From the NCBI GenBank assembly GCA_038043445.1, contig JBBTBY010000063.1:1-64000 (forward strand): DNA of 64,000 nt. Reading direction: 5' to 3'. Every line of letters starts with the position of its first letter. Positions within the stretch are counted from its first letter, which is position 1. This document shows positions 42,586 to 52,349 of the stretch, in pieces. The position numbers were made by a program, and so were the translations under genes. The notes under the pieces are model-generated. The model had not been told where the DNA came from, searched no databases, and was given only the letters and a program-made list of their open reading frames with translations. The DNA is from Spirochaetota bacterium. GTDB taxonomy: Bacteria > Spirochaetota > Brachyspiria > Brachyspirales > JACRPF01.

Positions 42586-43581
42586 ATGAGCAAGAGGATA
42601 TTGGTCACGGGCGGGGCTGGATTCATCGGCTCCCATCTTGTTGATGAGCTGCTTGCCCGGGGGAATTCCGTCATTGCCCTCGACAATCTGGCAAACGGCT
42701 CACTCGATAATTTGGCAGCCGCTCGAAAGTCGACACGTTTTACGTTCCTCAAAGGCGACGTCCTTAATCCCCACCATTGTAAAAAAGCAGTGCAGGGTAT
42801 TGATGCGATATTTCACCTCGCCTGTCTTGGTGTCCGCCATTCACTGCACAGCCCTTTTGAAAACCACCGAGTGAATGCCGAGGGGACATTACGGGTGCTG
42901 GAGGCCGCGCGGCAGTACGCCGTGGAAAAGTTTTTCTATATTTCGACATCCGAGATATACGGGGGCGTGCAGTCATTCCCGATCACTGAACATGCCCTGC
43001 CGCAGCCGTTCACCGTTTATGGCGCAAGCAAACTTGCCGGCGAACATTACGCCAATGCGTTTCGCGTATGTTTCGGACTCGAAACGACAGTGCTGAGGAT
43101 CTTCAACAATTTCGGTCCGCGTGCGCATTATGAAGGCGATGCCGGGGAAATAATCCCGAGAAGCATCATAGCAGCGCTTGCCGGGAAGCAGCCGGTCATA
43201 TTCGGCGACGGAAAGATAACACGCGACTTTTTTTATGTCAAAGATACCGCTCGCGCACTTGCGTCTCTGTTGGATATAGACGGGATATCCGGCGTTACGA
43301 TGAATATCGGTACCGGCGTCGAGATAACCATGAAGACACTGATTGAAACCATGCTTTCGCTCATGGGGCGTACGGCGATCGGCATACGACATGAGGATGA
43401 TAGGCCTGCCGATGTCCCTCGGCTATGGGTGGATGCAGGGAAATTCAAGGCATTGACGCAATTTAAATCACAGTTTTCATTTGAAGATGGACTTCGCGAA
43501 ACGATAGCATATTACGAGGCGCTTACGAATCGGAAAGAGCTGTATTCGTCGATCCCACTGAAGAATTGGGAGCGGGAATAG
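42586..43581 (+). CDS. NAD-dependent nucleotide-sugar epimerase/dehydratase
   Basis: This 331-residue short-chain dehydrogenase has GGAGFIG (9-15) and the catalytic STSEIYG and Y145-x3-K149 (VYGASK). It resembles UDP-glucose 4-epimerase and dTDP-glucose 4,6-dehydratase relatives. It lies 35 bases after the flippase-like gene and 3 bases before a DegT-type gene, so it probably makes the keto-sugar that the DegT enzyme uses. Which reaction occurs cannot be fixed from sequence. Confidence 0.85.
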   Translation: MSKRILVTGGAGFIGSHLVDELLARGNSVIALDNLANGSLDNLAAARKSTRFTFLKGDVLNPHHCKKAVQGIDAIFHLACLGVRHSLHSPFENHRVNAEGTLRVLEAARQYAVEKFFYISTSEIYGGVQSFPITEHALPQPFTVYGASKLAGEHYANAFRVCFGLETTVLRIFNNFGPRAHYEGDAGEIIPRSIIAALAGKQPVIFGDGKITRDFFYVKDTARALASLLDIDGISGVTMNIGTGVEITMKTLIETMLSLMGRTAIGIRHEDDRPADVPRLWVDAGKFKALTQFKSQFSFEDGLRETIAYYEALTNRKELYSSIPLKNWERE

Positions 43582-43584
43582 ACC

Positions 43585-44709
43585 ATGAAAATCCCAGTAG
43601 CGAAACCATATCTCATCGAGGAAGATGCGCAGGCCGCGCATGATGTCATTCTTTCGGGTTGGGTGACGCAAGGCCCAAAGGTGGAGACGTTTGAGAATGA
43701 ATTCGCCATGTATATCGGTGCATCAAATGCGGTCGCGGTTTCCAGTTGTACGACCGCATTACATCTCGCTTTAGTCGTTGCGGGCGTGGGTCCCGGCGAT
43801 GAAGTCATCTGCCCATCGATGAGCTTCATCGCGACCGCGAACGCTATCGTGCATGCCGGCGCGATAGCGGTTTTTGCCGAGGTCGGTGATGATTACAATC
43901 TTGATGTTGCGCATGTTTCGACGGTCATTACGAAAAGAACGAAGGCGGTCCTCCTCGTTCACCAGCTCGGAATGCCTGCCGACATCGATGCATTCCGGGA
44001 ATTGTGCGACCGGCGTAAAATTCTGCTCATCGAGGATGCGGCATGCGCTGCAGGGTCTGAATATAAAGGCCAAAAGGTCGGCTCACACTCGGACTTTGTG
44101 TGCTTTTCGTTCCATCCACGCAAGGTCATTACAACCGGCGATGGCGGTATGATAACGGTCAAAGACAGTGAGCACGCACGAAGGCTGCGGCTTCTTCGTC
44201 AGCACGGCATGTCGGTAAACGATCGGGAGCGGCATGCATCTGCAAAGATCGTTTTCGAGGAGTATCTCGAAGTCGGTTATAATTTCAGGATGACTGACAT
44301 ACAGGCTGCAGTGGGCATAACTCAGCTGAAAAAGCTTGATCGGATAATTGAAGAACGAAGGAAGATCGCATTACGGTATCATGATGCGTTTAGGAATATC
44401 GAATGTCTGCGGCTTCCTCTTGAGCGGGATGGATATCGATCGAATTATCAAACGTACAGTGTATATCTGAATGAGAATGCGCCGATAGGTCGTGATGAGC
44501 TTATGCAGAAATTGCTTGATGAGGGCATATCGACCCGTCGCGGTGTTATGACAGCACATCGTGAAAAAGCATATGCAGGACGACCATGCGCACCTCTGCC
44601 GCGAAGCGAGGACCTTGCTGATCGCAGTATTGTTTTGCCGTTGTATGTACCAATGAATGACAGCGAACAGTTATTTGTAATAAACACGGTCCGCAGAATG
44701 CTGCAATAG
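43585..44709 (+). CDS. DegT-family aminotransferase
   Basis: This 374-residue PLP enzyme has K180 in CFSFHPRKVITTGDGGM and the EDAACAAGSEY segment, typical of perosamine- and 4-amino-sugar synthases. Separated by three bases from the epimerase-like gene. The PglD-like acetyltransferase upstream could act on its amino product, giving an N-acetylated 4-amino sugar. Confidence 0.9.
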   Translation: MKIPVAKPYLIEEDAQAAHDVILSGWVTQGPKVETFENEFAMYIGASNAVAVSSCTTALHLALVVAGVGPGDEVICPSMSFIATANAIVHAGAIAVFAEVGDDYNLDVAHVSTVITKRTKAVLLVHQLGMPADIDAFRELCDRRKILLIEDAACAAGSEYKGQKVGSHSDFVCFSFHPRKVITTGDGGMITVKDSEHARRLRLLRQHGMSVNDRERHASAKIVFEEYLEVGYNFRMTDIQAAVGITQLKKLDRIIEERRKIALRYHDAFRNIECLRLPLERDGYRSNYQTYSVYLNENAPIGRDELMQKLLDEGISTRRGVMTAHREKAYAGRPCAPLPRSEDLADRSIVLPLYVPMNDSEQLFVINTVRRMLQ

Positions 44710-44734
44710 ATTCCTAAACCAAAGGGACAGAATA

Positions 44735-46471
44735 ATGGCTGAGAAGAAGAGCGCATGGGCACATGTAGTAGAAAAGATCGACCGGAAAGCGGCCATTTTC
44801 GCAGCAATTGTGCTCGGGGTATTCTTTCTTTATACGCGAGTCAATGAACTTGCTCAATTTGCTCCAGTATCTGATGAGCTATCAAACATCGTTACTGTAA
44901 AATATCTCGATAAGAACATTATCCCGCTCTACGCTCCCGGGACGTATAGTCCTAATTACAAGAAGCTTCCTATGAAGCCGTATGTATACTGGGAATATTC
45001 GGCAGAATTGTACCTGTTCCGTTACCCGGTATACTTTTTCTTCTCGAAAATTCTCGGACAAAATGATCCTATGGGCTGGAACTGGTCGGTAGCATCGAAT
45101 CTGGTCCCGGTATTCATGCTGCTCATTGCGCTCATCATATATTACGCACGTTCCCGAAGCATGAGTTTGTCCCCGCTTTCTGTGGGCTTTCTTATCTGTA
45201 TAGTATTCCTCTGGCGCTGGTCAGGGCAGTCGTTCCACTATATCCGACACTACTCTTTTACTGTCATCAGCATTGTTGTATGTCATTTTTATGCAAACTA
45301 CATCATGACGCATTCAAAGGCGAGTGATACAAAAAAGGACATATTGATCATCCTTGTCGCGGCCATCCCGTTACTGTTTAACTTATTGAACGCAACCTAT
45401 CTGGTTTTTTGGATAATATTCATCTCACTGCGCCGGTTACGGGCAGCATATCAACAGAATGGCATACAGGCATTGTTAAAAGGGATCGCCATTGCAGCAG
45501 GCGCAACATTGCTTACTGCAGGTGCCGGATTCCTGATCCTTAAATTTGTAATAGGAAAAAATATTCTTGGCGGACATTTGTACATCAACATCAATAATAT
45601 GAAGGTCATCCCTCATTTCTTTCAATGGAGCATAAATAACGGCGTAAAAAGCCTCATAGCCGTTGCTTTACTCATTGCTGCCGCTGTATTTCGAGCTAAG
45701 AGGATGGATCCGTATGAAAGGGGACTGCTTCTGACTGCGGTCGGCTTTGTGACTACTGCACTTGCCGTACTGTCGATAAGCGGTGGAGAAACCACGCTTT
45801 CACATCCCACGAGGTATACGTTTTTCTTCCATGTAGGCTGGCTTATTATCGCGGCAGTTCTGCTCTCGAATTTTGTACAATTCCTATCTGAGCGGCTGCC
45901 AACGATCCCATTGAAAAAAACGGGTTTATTTTTTGCGGCGCTCGTAGCTTTTTCCTATTGCTATCGCGAAAAGATCGATCAAATCCCGGGCTTTCTGTAT
46001 CTTCAGCCGAAAAAGGAAATACAGGGACAGATCGATAAACTTGCACGGGTGATAGATCGTGATACGGTCGTTATATCAGCAGATCCGATCATAATCTGGC
46101 TGAATTTCCCTCGGACGAAGTACTACTTTTTCAGGCCCATCGAACTTCCATCAAAAACTGACATGATGAACCTTGGGCGTTATGGAGTTGATAAGCACGG
46201 ATTCATCGTCGATTGGTATGGAGACACCTATGTCGGCAATATGTGGTCGTTCGTAAAGATGCTGAAAGAAAACGAGTCCAAGGTGATCGTATTTGATGGC
46301 GTACGACCGACGGATGATGCATTATGGGGATTCCTAAAAAGGAACGGTTTCAATGTCGATCATACCCCGATCGCCGTAAAGAAGATTCTTGAGCGGCTGC
46401 CAAAAGGGAATTCATTCGATCCTCCAGCCGAGGTAACGGCGGCCATGCGGAAAAAACCGTCGTTGCGTTGA
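44735..46471 (+). CDS. Polytopic GT-C-like membrane glycosyltransferase
   Basis: This 578-residue protein has about ten membrane segments and an N-terminal extracytoplasmic loop with QFAPVSDELSNIVTVKYL. The D-E pair matches the catalytic position of PMT/ArnT-type enzymes, which take a sugar from a polyprenyl phosphate at the outer face of the inner membrane. AGGGACAG precedes the ATG. It follows the ArnC- and ArnE/F-like genes and begins a run of three large membrane proteins. The acceptor is unknown. Confidence 0.65.
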   Translation: MAEKKSAWAHVVEKIDRKAAIFAAIVLGVFFLYTRVNELAQFAPVSDELSNIVTVKYLDKNIIPLYAPGTYSPNYKKLPMKPYVYWEYSAELYLFRYPVYFFFSKILGQNDPMGWNWSVASNLVPVFMLLIALIIYYARSRSMSLSPLSVGFLICIVFLWRWSGQSFHYIRHYSFTVISIVVCHFYANYIMTHSKASDTKKDILIILVAAIPLLFNLLNATYLVFWIIFISLRRLRAAYQQNGIQALLKGIAIAAGATLLTAGAGFLILKFVIGKNILGGHLYININNMKVIPHFFQWSINNGVKSLIAVALLIAAAVFRAKRMDPYERGLLLTAVGFVTTALAVLSISGGETTLSHPTRYTFFFHVGWLIIAAVLLSNFVQFLSERLPTIPLKKTGLFFAALVAFSYCYREKIDQIPGFLYLQPKKEIQGQIDKLARVIDRDTVVISADPIIIWLNFPRTKYYFFRPIELPSKTDMMNLGRYGVDKHGFIVDWYGDTYVGNMWSFVKMLKENESKVIVFDGVRPTDDALWGFLKRNGFNVDHTPIAVKKILERLPKGNSFDPPAEVTAAMRKKPSLR

Positions 46472-46494
46472 AAATATATTGACCGCACTATACA

Positions 46495-48627
46495 ATGATA
46501 TTCCAGCAGATGGATAAAACGATCAAGACGATCATCTCAAAGTTCGCTCTCGTTGCAGCGAAAATCACGCAAGACCATGTATTCGGCGTATTTGTGTTCA
46601 TCGCGTTACTTGTTGCGTATGCATGGGATTTCGGCTCCCTCGGGTTTTACAGTGATGATGTCGCGTTCCTGTATCAGAACCAGACACTTCCTCAGATCAT
46701 TTCATCCGCCCTGCGTTATGTACCCGGCAGGAATCTGCATATCATCTGGCAGCAATTGCTGTTCTTCATCTGCGGCGGGAGCACACCTGAACATATTGCC
46801 AGTCTTCATCTCATCCAATCGATCCTCGATGCGCTGAATGTAACTCTGGTCTTTATTATCATGCGTTCGCTGAAAGTGCCGCTTCTCTGGGCATTCATTG
46901 CAGCAATGCTGTTCGGGGCGTTCCCGAACCATGCCGAGACGCATTTTTGGCTCTCATCGGCGCCGATGAACATCATATCGACGATGTTCCTGCTCATATT
47001 CATGCTGCTGGCTGTCGTTGCAATTAAGAACAGTACGCGTATAACAGGGGCGCGTTCGACCATACTTTTCTTTGCTTCGCAATTTCTGTGCTTTCTCGGT
47101 GCATTGTTCACCTATGATCAGACATTTTTTATCCTATTCCTTGTACTTGCACTGCAGCTGTACATTCTGTTCCGAAATGGCTTTCCGCTGAAAAAATGTG
47201 TTCTCGCGGTTGTGCCGTTCCTGATCATCGGTCTTGCATACGCATTCATGAAATTGGCCCTTGCCCGCGGCGGGTCCGCCGGCGGTCCATCCGCCATTTT
47301 TTCATCAAAGAATATCGCTATACAATTCTTAAATTCATTGCAGTACATGCTGAATCCATTCACCGATGCTTATAGTGCTTTTTTTTCAGGGACATTGTTT
47401 GTTCCTGGTATCGACCATGCGGTGTCGGTCATCGCCGCAAGTCTCGTGTGCTGCGGCAGCATAGCATCGCTTGTGTATTCCGCCTTCAATTCCCGTAAGG
47501 AAGAAACGACCGGCGACTTGGCTTTTCATGGTTGGCGCAGATCGATACTGCTCGTTCTTGTTTCTCTTTTCCTATGCTTTTCAGGATATCTGCCGAATTA
47601 TCTTTGGGGGCTGGCGCCTCGGCATAATTATCTTCCATCGGTCGGGTTATTCCTATTCTTTGCTGCGCTCATGTCGATCCCGTATGCCATTATACATTCA
47701 AAGCGGCGCATGCTCTTCATAGTGACGAATGGCGCACTTTTGATACTTGTATTCCCCGTGATAGTATTCTTTTTCATGAGAACGAATGAGCAGAAACAGG
47801 AGTGGATAGAAGCGTATCAGCTGAAAAAAAATCTTTATACCGATATAGCGACGAATTACACTATCAGCGCAGTACGATTCGCCGCCATTCACAATTTCCC
47901 CCGGGGCTATAAGCACGTTCCGTTCTTTGATTATGAAAACGGTAATGCAATAAACTATTTGATGCAGACGAATATACTCCCCGACGGATTTGAGACTTGT
48001 TCACTCGATACACCGGAGGGGCACTTTTTCTGCATATCGCAATGGAAAGACGGGCTTGGACGGATCCGCTATCTACCGAGGGGTTCGGTGCTCAAGCTCT
48101 TTTTTACCGGATACAAGGACCGGTTCCATTTCTCATATTACCGAGTGACGAACTTTTCAGAGCCGCAGAACTTCTATTCGGGACATTATTATACGGTGCT
48201 TTCCATCGCTGCAGGAGAACGAACTGCTTCGATGACCAATAGACATATTCTGCAGAGCTCCGTTCATCATGCCCGCGGCGGCATGGAATTACGGTTATCC
48301 GTCGACGTGAACAGCATACGCATGCGACCTGGTGAAGTGCTGGGGATGATATTATGGGACTATGATACACCGAACGGATATGGTACTGTTCATTCGGCTG
48401 ATGTTCCCCTGAGGACAAATGATATCGGGATATACGCAGAGATCGATAGAAAGGCTATCCTTCCGATACAATTGCCACCGTTAGCGACCAGCCCAGTCAT
48501 TCATTATTCATTGATAGTGAAAGATCGTACTCAGATGAAGAAATACAGATTATCTCTTTATCGATTCGGCCCCGATCCACCGGTATTGCTCGATGATCGT
48601 GTTTTTGTGATGGGAACACAGCAGTAA
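46495..48627 (+). CDS. Large GT-C-like membrane protein, first of a tandem pair
   Basis: This 710-residue protein has about twelve membrane segments in the first 435 residues, then a roughly 270-residue soluble domain. The first extracytoplasmic loop has GFYSDDVAFLYQ, an acidic pair at the GT-C active-site position. The C-terminal domain contains YTDIATNYTI and FETCSLDTPEGHF. Its closest match is the next gene along the whole length, so the two arose by duplication. Start ATG at 46495 is used; ATG at 46510 is an alternative. Function as a transferase of lipid-linked sugar is inferred. Confidence 0.6.
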   Translation: MIFQQMDKTIKTIISKFALVAAKITQDHVFGVFVFIALLVAYAWDFGSLGFYSDDVAFLYQNQTLPQIISSALRYVPGRNLHIIWQQLLFFICGGSTPEHIASLHLIQSILDALNVTLVFIIMRSLKVPLLWAFIAAMLFGAFPNHAETHFWLSSAPMNIISTMFLLIFMLLAVVAIKNSTRITGARSTILFFASQFLCFLGALFTYDQTFFILFLVLALQLYILFRNGFPLKKCVLAVVPFLIIGLAYAFMKLALARGGSAGGPSAIFSSKNIAIQFLNSLQYMLNPFTDAYSAFFSGTLFVPGIDHAVSVIAASLVCCGSIASLVYSAFNSRKEETTGDLAFHGWRRSILLVLVSLFLCFSGYLPNYLWGLAPRHNYLPSVGLFLFFAALMSIPYAIIHSKRRMLFIVTNGALLILVFPVIVFFFMRTNEQKQEWIEAYQLKKNLYTDIATNYTISAVRFAAIHNFPRGYKHVPFFDYENGNAINYLMQTNILPDGFETCSLDTPEGHFFCISQWKDGLGRIRYLPRGSVLKLFFTGYKDRFHFSYYRVTNFSEPQNFYSGHYYTVLSIAAGERTASMTNRHILQSSVHHARGGMELRLSVDVNSIRMRPGEVLGMILWDYDTPNGYGTVHSADVPLRTNDIGIYAEIDRKAILPIQLPPLATSPVIHYSLIVKDRTQMKKYRLSLYRFGPDPPVLLDDRVFVMGTQQ

Positions 48628-48636
48628 TGCGTTGTC

Positions 48637-48665
48637 TTGACAAAGCACTACTGCTCCTGTAGTAT
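48637..48665 (+). promoter_or_regulatory. Promoter between the two tandem paralogues
   Basis: TTGACA-N17-TAGTAT begins 10 bases after the stop of the first copy and ends 28 bases before the chosen ATG of the second, giving the second copy independent expression. Confidence 0.7.
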
Positions 48666-48693
48666 GAATGCATATCCATTGAGAGAAACAAGA

Positions 48694-50781
48694 ATGAGAT
48701 CTGTTCCTGTTCTTTTTTCTGCGCTTAGAAAAAGAACAACAATCGACCATGGCTTAGGAATTTTCATGTTTCTCTCCGTGCTGCTGGTCTTTTCATGGGG
48801 CAGCAGATCCCTAGGGTTTTACAGTGATGACGTAGCGTTCCTGCAAGGCAGCTATAGCATCCCTCAAATGGTCGAAAAGGCATTTTCTTATGTTCCGGGG
48901 AGGAATCTCCATATCGTCTGGCAGCAGCTCGTTTTTTTCATCTGCGGGGGGAGCGAGCCGCGAGCCTTAGGGAATATCCATTTCCTTCAGGCCATAGTCG
49001 ATGCTATGAACGTAGTCCTCGTCTTCGGGGTGCTGCGCACAGCAAGCATTCCGCGGCTTTGGTCGGTATTGCTGTCATTTGTTTTTGCTTTTTTCCCGAA
49101 TCACATGGAGACACATTTCTGGATCTCGTCGCTGCCAATGAACCTTGTTTCGACCATGTTCTTCCTCGCTTTCCTGCTGCTCAGCATGAAAATAATCTCA
49201 GCGGGGAACATGGTGAAGAACAACGCAGCGTTCCGGGTGCTGCTTGGTATTCAATTCGTACTGTTCTTCTGCGCGCTTTTTACTTATGAACAGATGTTCT
49301 TCCTTATTTTTTCCATCTGTATCCTTCAATTTGCGCTGCTTCGCGTCAACACCCCCCGAGGAACGCTCATTATCGCTGCAGTACCGTATTCATTCGTTGC
49401 CGCCGGTTATGTATTCTTAAAAATGAACGTCTCGGCCATGGCTGTGGTCACGGGGCCGTCGATACAATTCAGTTTTCATACCGTGCGGACAAATCTGTTC
49501 GTTGCGCTCAACAATATGTTCCAGCCATTTACCGAAGCCAATGCGCGTTTATTCCGGGCAGATTTCTGGGCGGACCCGAAGCATGTGCTCGCCGCCTGTA
49601 CTATTCTTGCTGCGTCAGTGGTCCTGTCCATTGTTATGATGCTGCTTCAAAAGAACGATGGTCCTGTGCCGAGTGAACGCAGCAAGAACACCGTCCTTCG
49701 CTTTGTCTTCATTGCTGCGCTGGGGGCGTGTATATGCATTCTGGCCTATCTGCCGAATTTGTTCTGGTCCATAGCACCCCGCCATAATTACTTACCATCA
49801 CTCGGCATTACGATCATTCTCGCATCGATCGCCGCTTTGATACACCATGCCGCAAGATCTGTCGGGCACATTGCCTATTATGCAGCACAATATGGGCTTA
49901 CGGTCATTCTATCGTTACTGATGTCCTACTTTTTCATTCAGACATATACGCATAAGAATGAATGGATTGAGGCATATCAGCTGAAAAAGAATTTATACAC
50001 CGATATAGCATCGCATTATGACCTTGCCCATATCGATTTCCTGGCACTCCATAATTTTCCGCGGGTGCATAAGAACGTCCCGCTCTTTGATTATGAGAAC
50101 GGTGATGCCATACGCTATTTTACGGGACGGGATATACTTCCCTTGGGATTTGAGACCTGTTCACTTGACACCAAGACCGGGCATTATGCATTCATCTCCG
50201 AGTGGAAACACGGCATCAGCGGGATACGCTATTTTGAAAAGGGCAAAGTACTGAAATTGATCTTTGCCGGATACAAGGACCGATATCATTTCAGCTATTT
50301 TCCATTGACCGATGCTGCTGCATCATATAATTTCTATGCCGATAATTACTATGCCGTCAGCGAAACAGGCACGGGACCCCGAGACTCTTCCGCAAGGAAT
50401 ACCCGCCTGCATGCTGGCAGTTTCTCCACAGTGAACACCCTGCCCGTTCTTCACATTTCGATCGATACAACAGGGTGCATAAGCAATAAGGGCGAGCAAC
50501 TGGGTATTCTGTTATGTGAATCGCATGATAAAGGAGCGAGCTTTCGGGTCTTTTCAGCACCGGTGCCTTTTCGGACGAATGATATCAATGTCTATTCTCT
50601 CATCGATAGGACCGCGATCGTACCGATCAGTCTGCCCCATCGTGACAGCGGGGCGGTAACGACGTATTCGATCATATTAAAGAAGGTACTGCCGGCGGAT
50701 GCGTATAAGGTGTCATTGTACCGCTTCAGCACGGCACCGCCGGTACTGCTCGATGAACGTATCTATAGCAATAAGAATTGA
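48694..50781 (+). CDS. Large GT-C-like membrane protein, second of a tandem pair
   Basis: This 695-residue paralogue of the preceding gene keeps the same order: about twelve membrane segments, an acidic GFYSDDVAFLQG loop, and a C-terminal soluble domain with YTDIASHYDL and LGFETCSLDTKTGHY. ATG at 48694 (MRSVPVLF) is the first good start after the promoter; ATG at 48664 overlaps the -10 box and is less likely. Divergence between copies is clear in the soluble domain. It may act on a different sugar or linkage. Confidence 0.6.
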   Translation: MRSVPVLFSALRKRTTIDHGLGIFMFLSVLLVFSWGSRSLGFYSDDVAFLQGSYSIPQMVEKAFSYVPGRNLHIVWQQLVFFICGGSEPRALGNIHFLQAIVDAMNVVLVFGVLRTASIPRLWSVLLSFVFAFFPNHMETHFWISSLPMNLVSTMFFLAFLLLSMKIISAGNMVKNNAAFRVLLGIQFVLFFCALFTYEQMFFLIFSICILQFALLRVNTPRGTLIIAAVPYSFVAAGYVFLKMNVSAMAVVTGPSIQFSFHTVRTNLFVALNNMFQPFTEANARLFRADFWADPKHVLAACTILAASVVLSIVMMLLQKNDGPVPSERSKNTVLRFVFIAALGACICILAYLPNLFWSIAPRHNYLPSLGITIILASIAALIHHAARSVGHIAYYAAQYGLTVILSLLMSYFFIQTYTHKNEWIEAYQLKKNLYTDIASHYDLAHIDFLALHNFPRVHKNVPLFDYENGDAIRYFTGRDILPLGFETCSLDTKTGHYAFISEWKHGISGIRYFEKGKVLKLIFAGYKDRYHFSYFPLTDAAASYNFYADNYYAVSETGTGPRDSSARNTRLHAGSFSTVNTLPVLHISIDTTGCISNKGEQLGILLCESHDKGASFRVFSAPVPFRTNDINVYSLIDRTAIVPISLPHRDSGAVTTYSIILKKVLPADAYKVSLYRFSTAPPVLLDERIYSNKN

Positions 50782-50792
50782 GATGGTGTGAT

Positions 50793-52319
50793 GTGAAGAC
50801 GAAGAGATCTACGATTATCGCCCCGGACAATGCCGCTATCGAGAAAGCTGCGGCATTGCTTTTGAAAAAAAAGATCGCGGTCTTCATCGTGATGTACAAT
50901 GCCGAGAAGTATATCGCACGGGTCCTGGCACGGATACCCGATGCCCTCAGGAATAAATTCGCTGAAATATATATCATCGATGATTCTTCGCGTGATACCA
51001 GCTTTCAGGAAGCCATGCGTGCCGGAACGGAACTGGGGTATAAAAATCTGCGTGTTATGCGCACCCCGTTCAATCGCGGATACGGCGGGAATCAGAAGCT
51101 TGGTTATCTGTATGCCGTGAGAAAAAAATTCGATGCGGTAATACTGCTCCATGGCGACGGGCAGTATGCGCCTGAACATCTGCCTCATATGGTGAACGCA
51201 TTCGCCGATACGAGCGTTTCGGTCGTGCTGGGGTCTCGGATGCTGGTGAAAACAAACGCCCTCAAGGGCGGTATGCCGTTGTATAAATGGGTGGGAAATC
51301 AGGTGTTGACCGCTTTTGAGAATGCGATACTTAAGACACGGCTGTCGGAATTCCACACCGGATACCGCGGGTATGCAGTACAATTCCTGCGGTCCGTTCC
51401 CTTTGAATTGAACAGCGATGACTTTCATTTTGACACGGAGATATTGATACAGGCGATCGCGACGAAACAGCATATGAAGGAGATAGCCATTCCGACGTTC
51501 TACGGGGACGAAACCTGTCATGTGAACGGCGTGCAGTATGCCATGAACTGTACGAAGTCAGTGATAAAGTACCGGCTCACGCAATGGGGGCTTTTTTACG
51601 AACCGAATTTCGATTTCAAGCTTTTCGAGACATCCGCGTATAATTTTAAGAAAGCTCACAATTCGCTCCATCAGTATATTCTGCGGGAAAAACTCCCAAA
51701 GCATGCATCGTTGGCGGATCTCGGCGCGAATGACGGCGTATTGAGCGCCGCACTTGCAGAAAAGGTCGGCCACGTGACCGCTGTGGATATTCACATGCCG
51801 AAGCATGCCGGCAGGGCGAAGGCGAAAGCGCTTGATCTCGACGGCCCATTTGATGCTGCATTGAAGAGAGAAGCATTCGATCTTGTGCTGGCACTCGATG
51901 TGATAGAACATCTGAAATCCCCTGAAAGCGGCATAAAGAAAATATTCACCATAGTGAAGCCGGGGGGCTATCTCTATGCAAGTACGGCGAATATCGGATA
52001 TTTTGTGAACAGATTCTCGCACATGGCCGGCATGTTCAATTATGGGAAACGCGGCATTCTGGATATGACGCATAAGCGTTTGTTCACTCGATATTCATTC
52101 TGTAAATTATTGACCCAAAATGGATTCATCATAAAGCGAAAGGCGCATTTTGGACCGCCGATCGTCGACATGATAGGGGGGAACTGGATATTATCCATTA
52201 TCGACTCTCTCAGTTCATTCCTTGCTGCGATATGGCCGACATTATTCTCGTATAATTTCCTGATCGTAGCCCAGCGCAAGGACGACATTGAAGATATTTA
52301 TAAACGAACGGTATTGTGA
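50793..52319 (+). CDS. Fused DPM-like glycosyltransferase and SAM methyltransferase
   Basis: This 508-residue protein joins a GT2 domain (about 1-290: VFIVMYNAEKYI, IIDDSSRDTS, LLHGDGQYAPE, SRMLV) to a class I methyltransferase (about 300-450: LADLGANDGVLS, ALDVIEHLKSPESG). It would transfer a sugar and methylate it in one chain. The start is uncertain: GTG at 50793 is used, with an in-frame TTG at 50778 as an alternative; neither has a strong ribosome site. Confidence 0.82.
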   Translation: MKTKRSTIIAPDNAAIEKAAALLLKKKIAVFIVMYNAEKYIARVLARIPDALRNKFAEIYIIDDSSRDTSFQEAMRAGTELGYKNLRVMRTPFNRGYGGNQKLGYLYAVRKKFDAVILLHGDGQYAPEHLPHMVNAFADTSVSVVLGSRMLVKTNALKGGMPLYKWVGNQVLTAFENAILKTRLSEFHTGYRGYAVQFLRSVPFELNSDDFHFDTEILIQAIATKQHMKEIAIPTFYGDETCHVNGVQYAMNCTKSVIKYRLTQWGLFYEPNFDFKLFETSAYNFKKAHNSLHQYILREKLPKHASLADLGANDGVLSAALAEKVGHVTAVDIHMPKHAGRAKAKALDLDGPFDAALKREAFDLVLALDVIEHLKSPESGIKKIFTIVKPGGYLYASTANIGYFVNRFSHMAGMFNYGKRGILDMTHKRLFTRYSFCKLLTQNGFIIKRKAHFGPPIVDMIGGNWILSIIDSLSSFLAAIWPTLFSYNFLIVAQRKDDIEDIYKRTVL

Positions 52320-52349
52320 AGAAAGAACATGCCTGATGGAGGTATTGCC

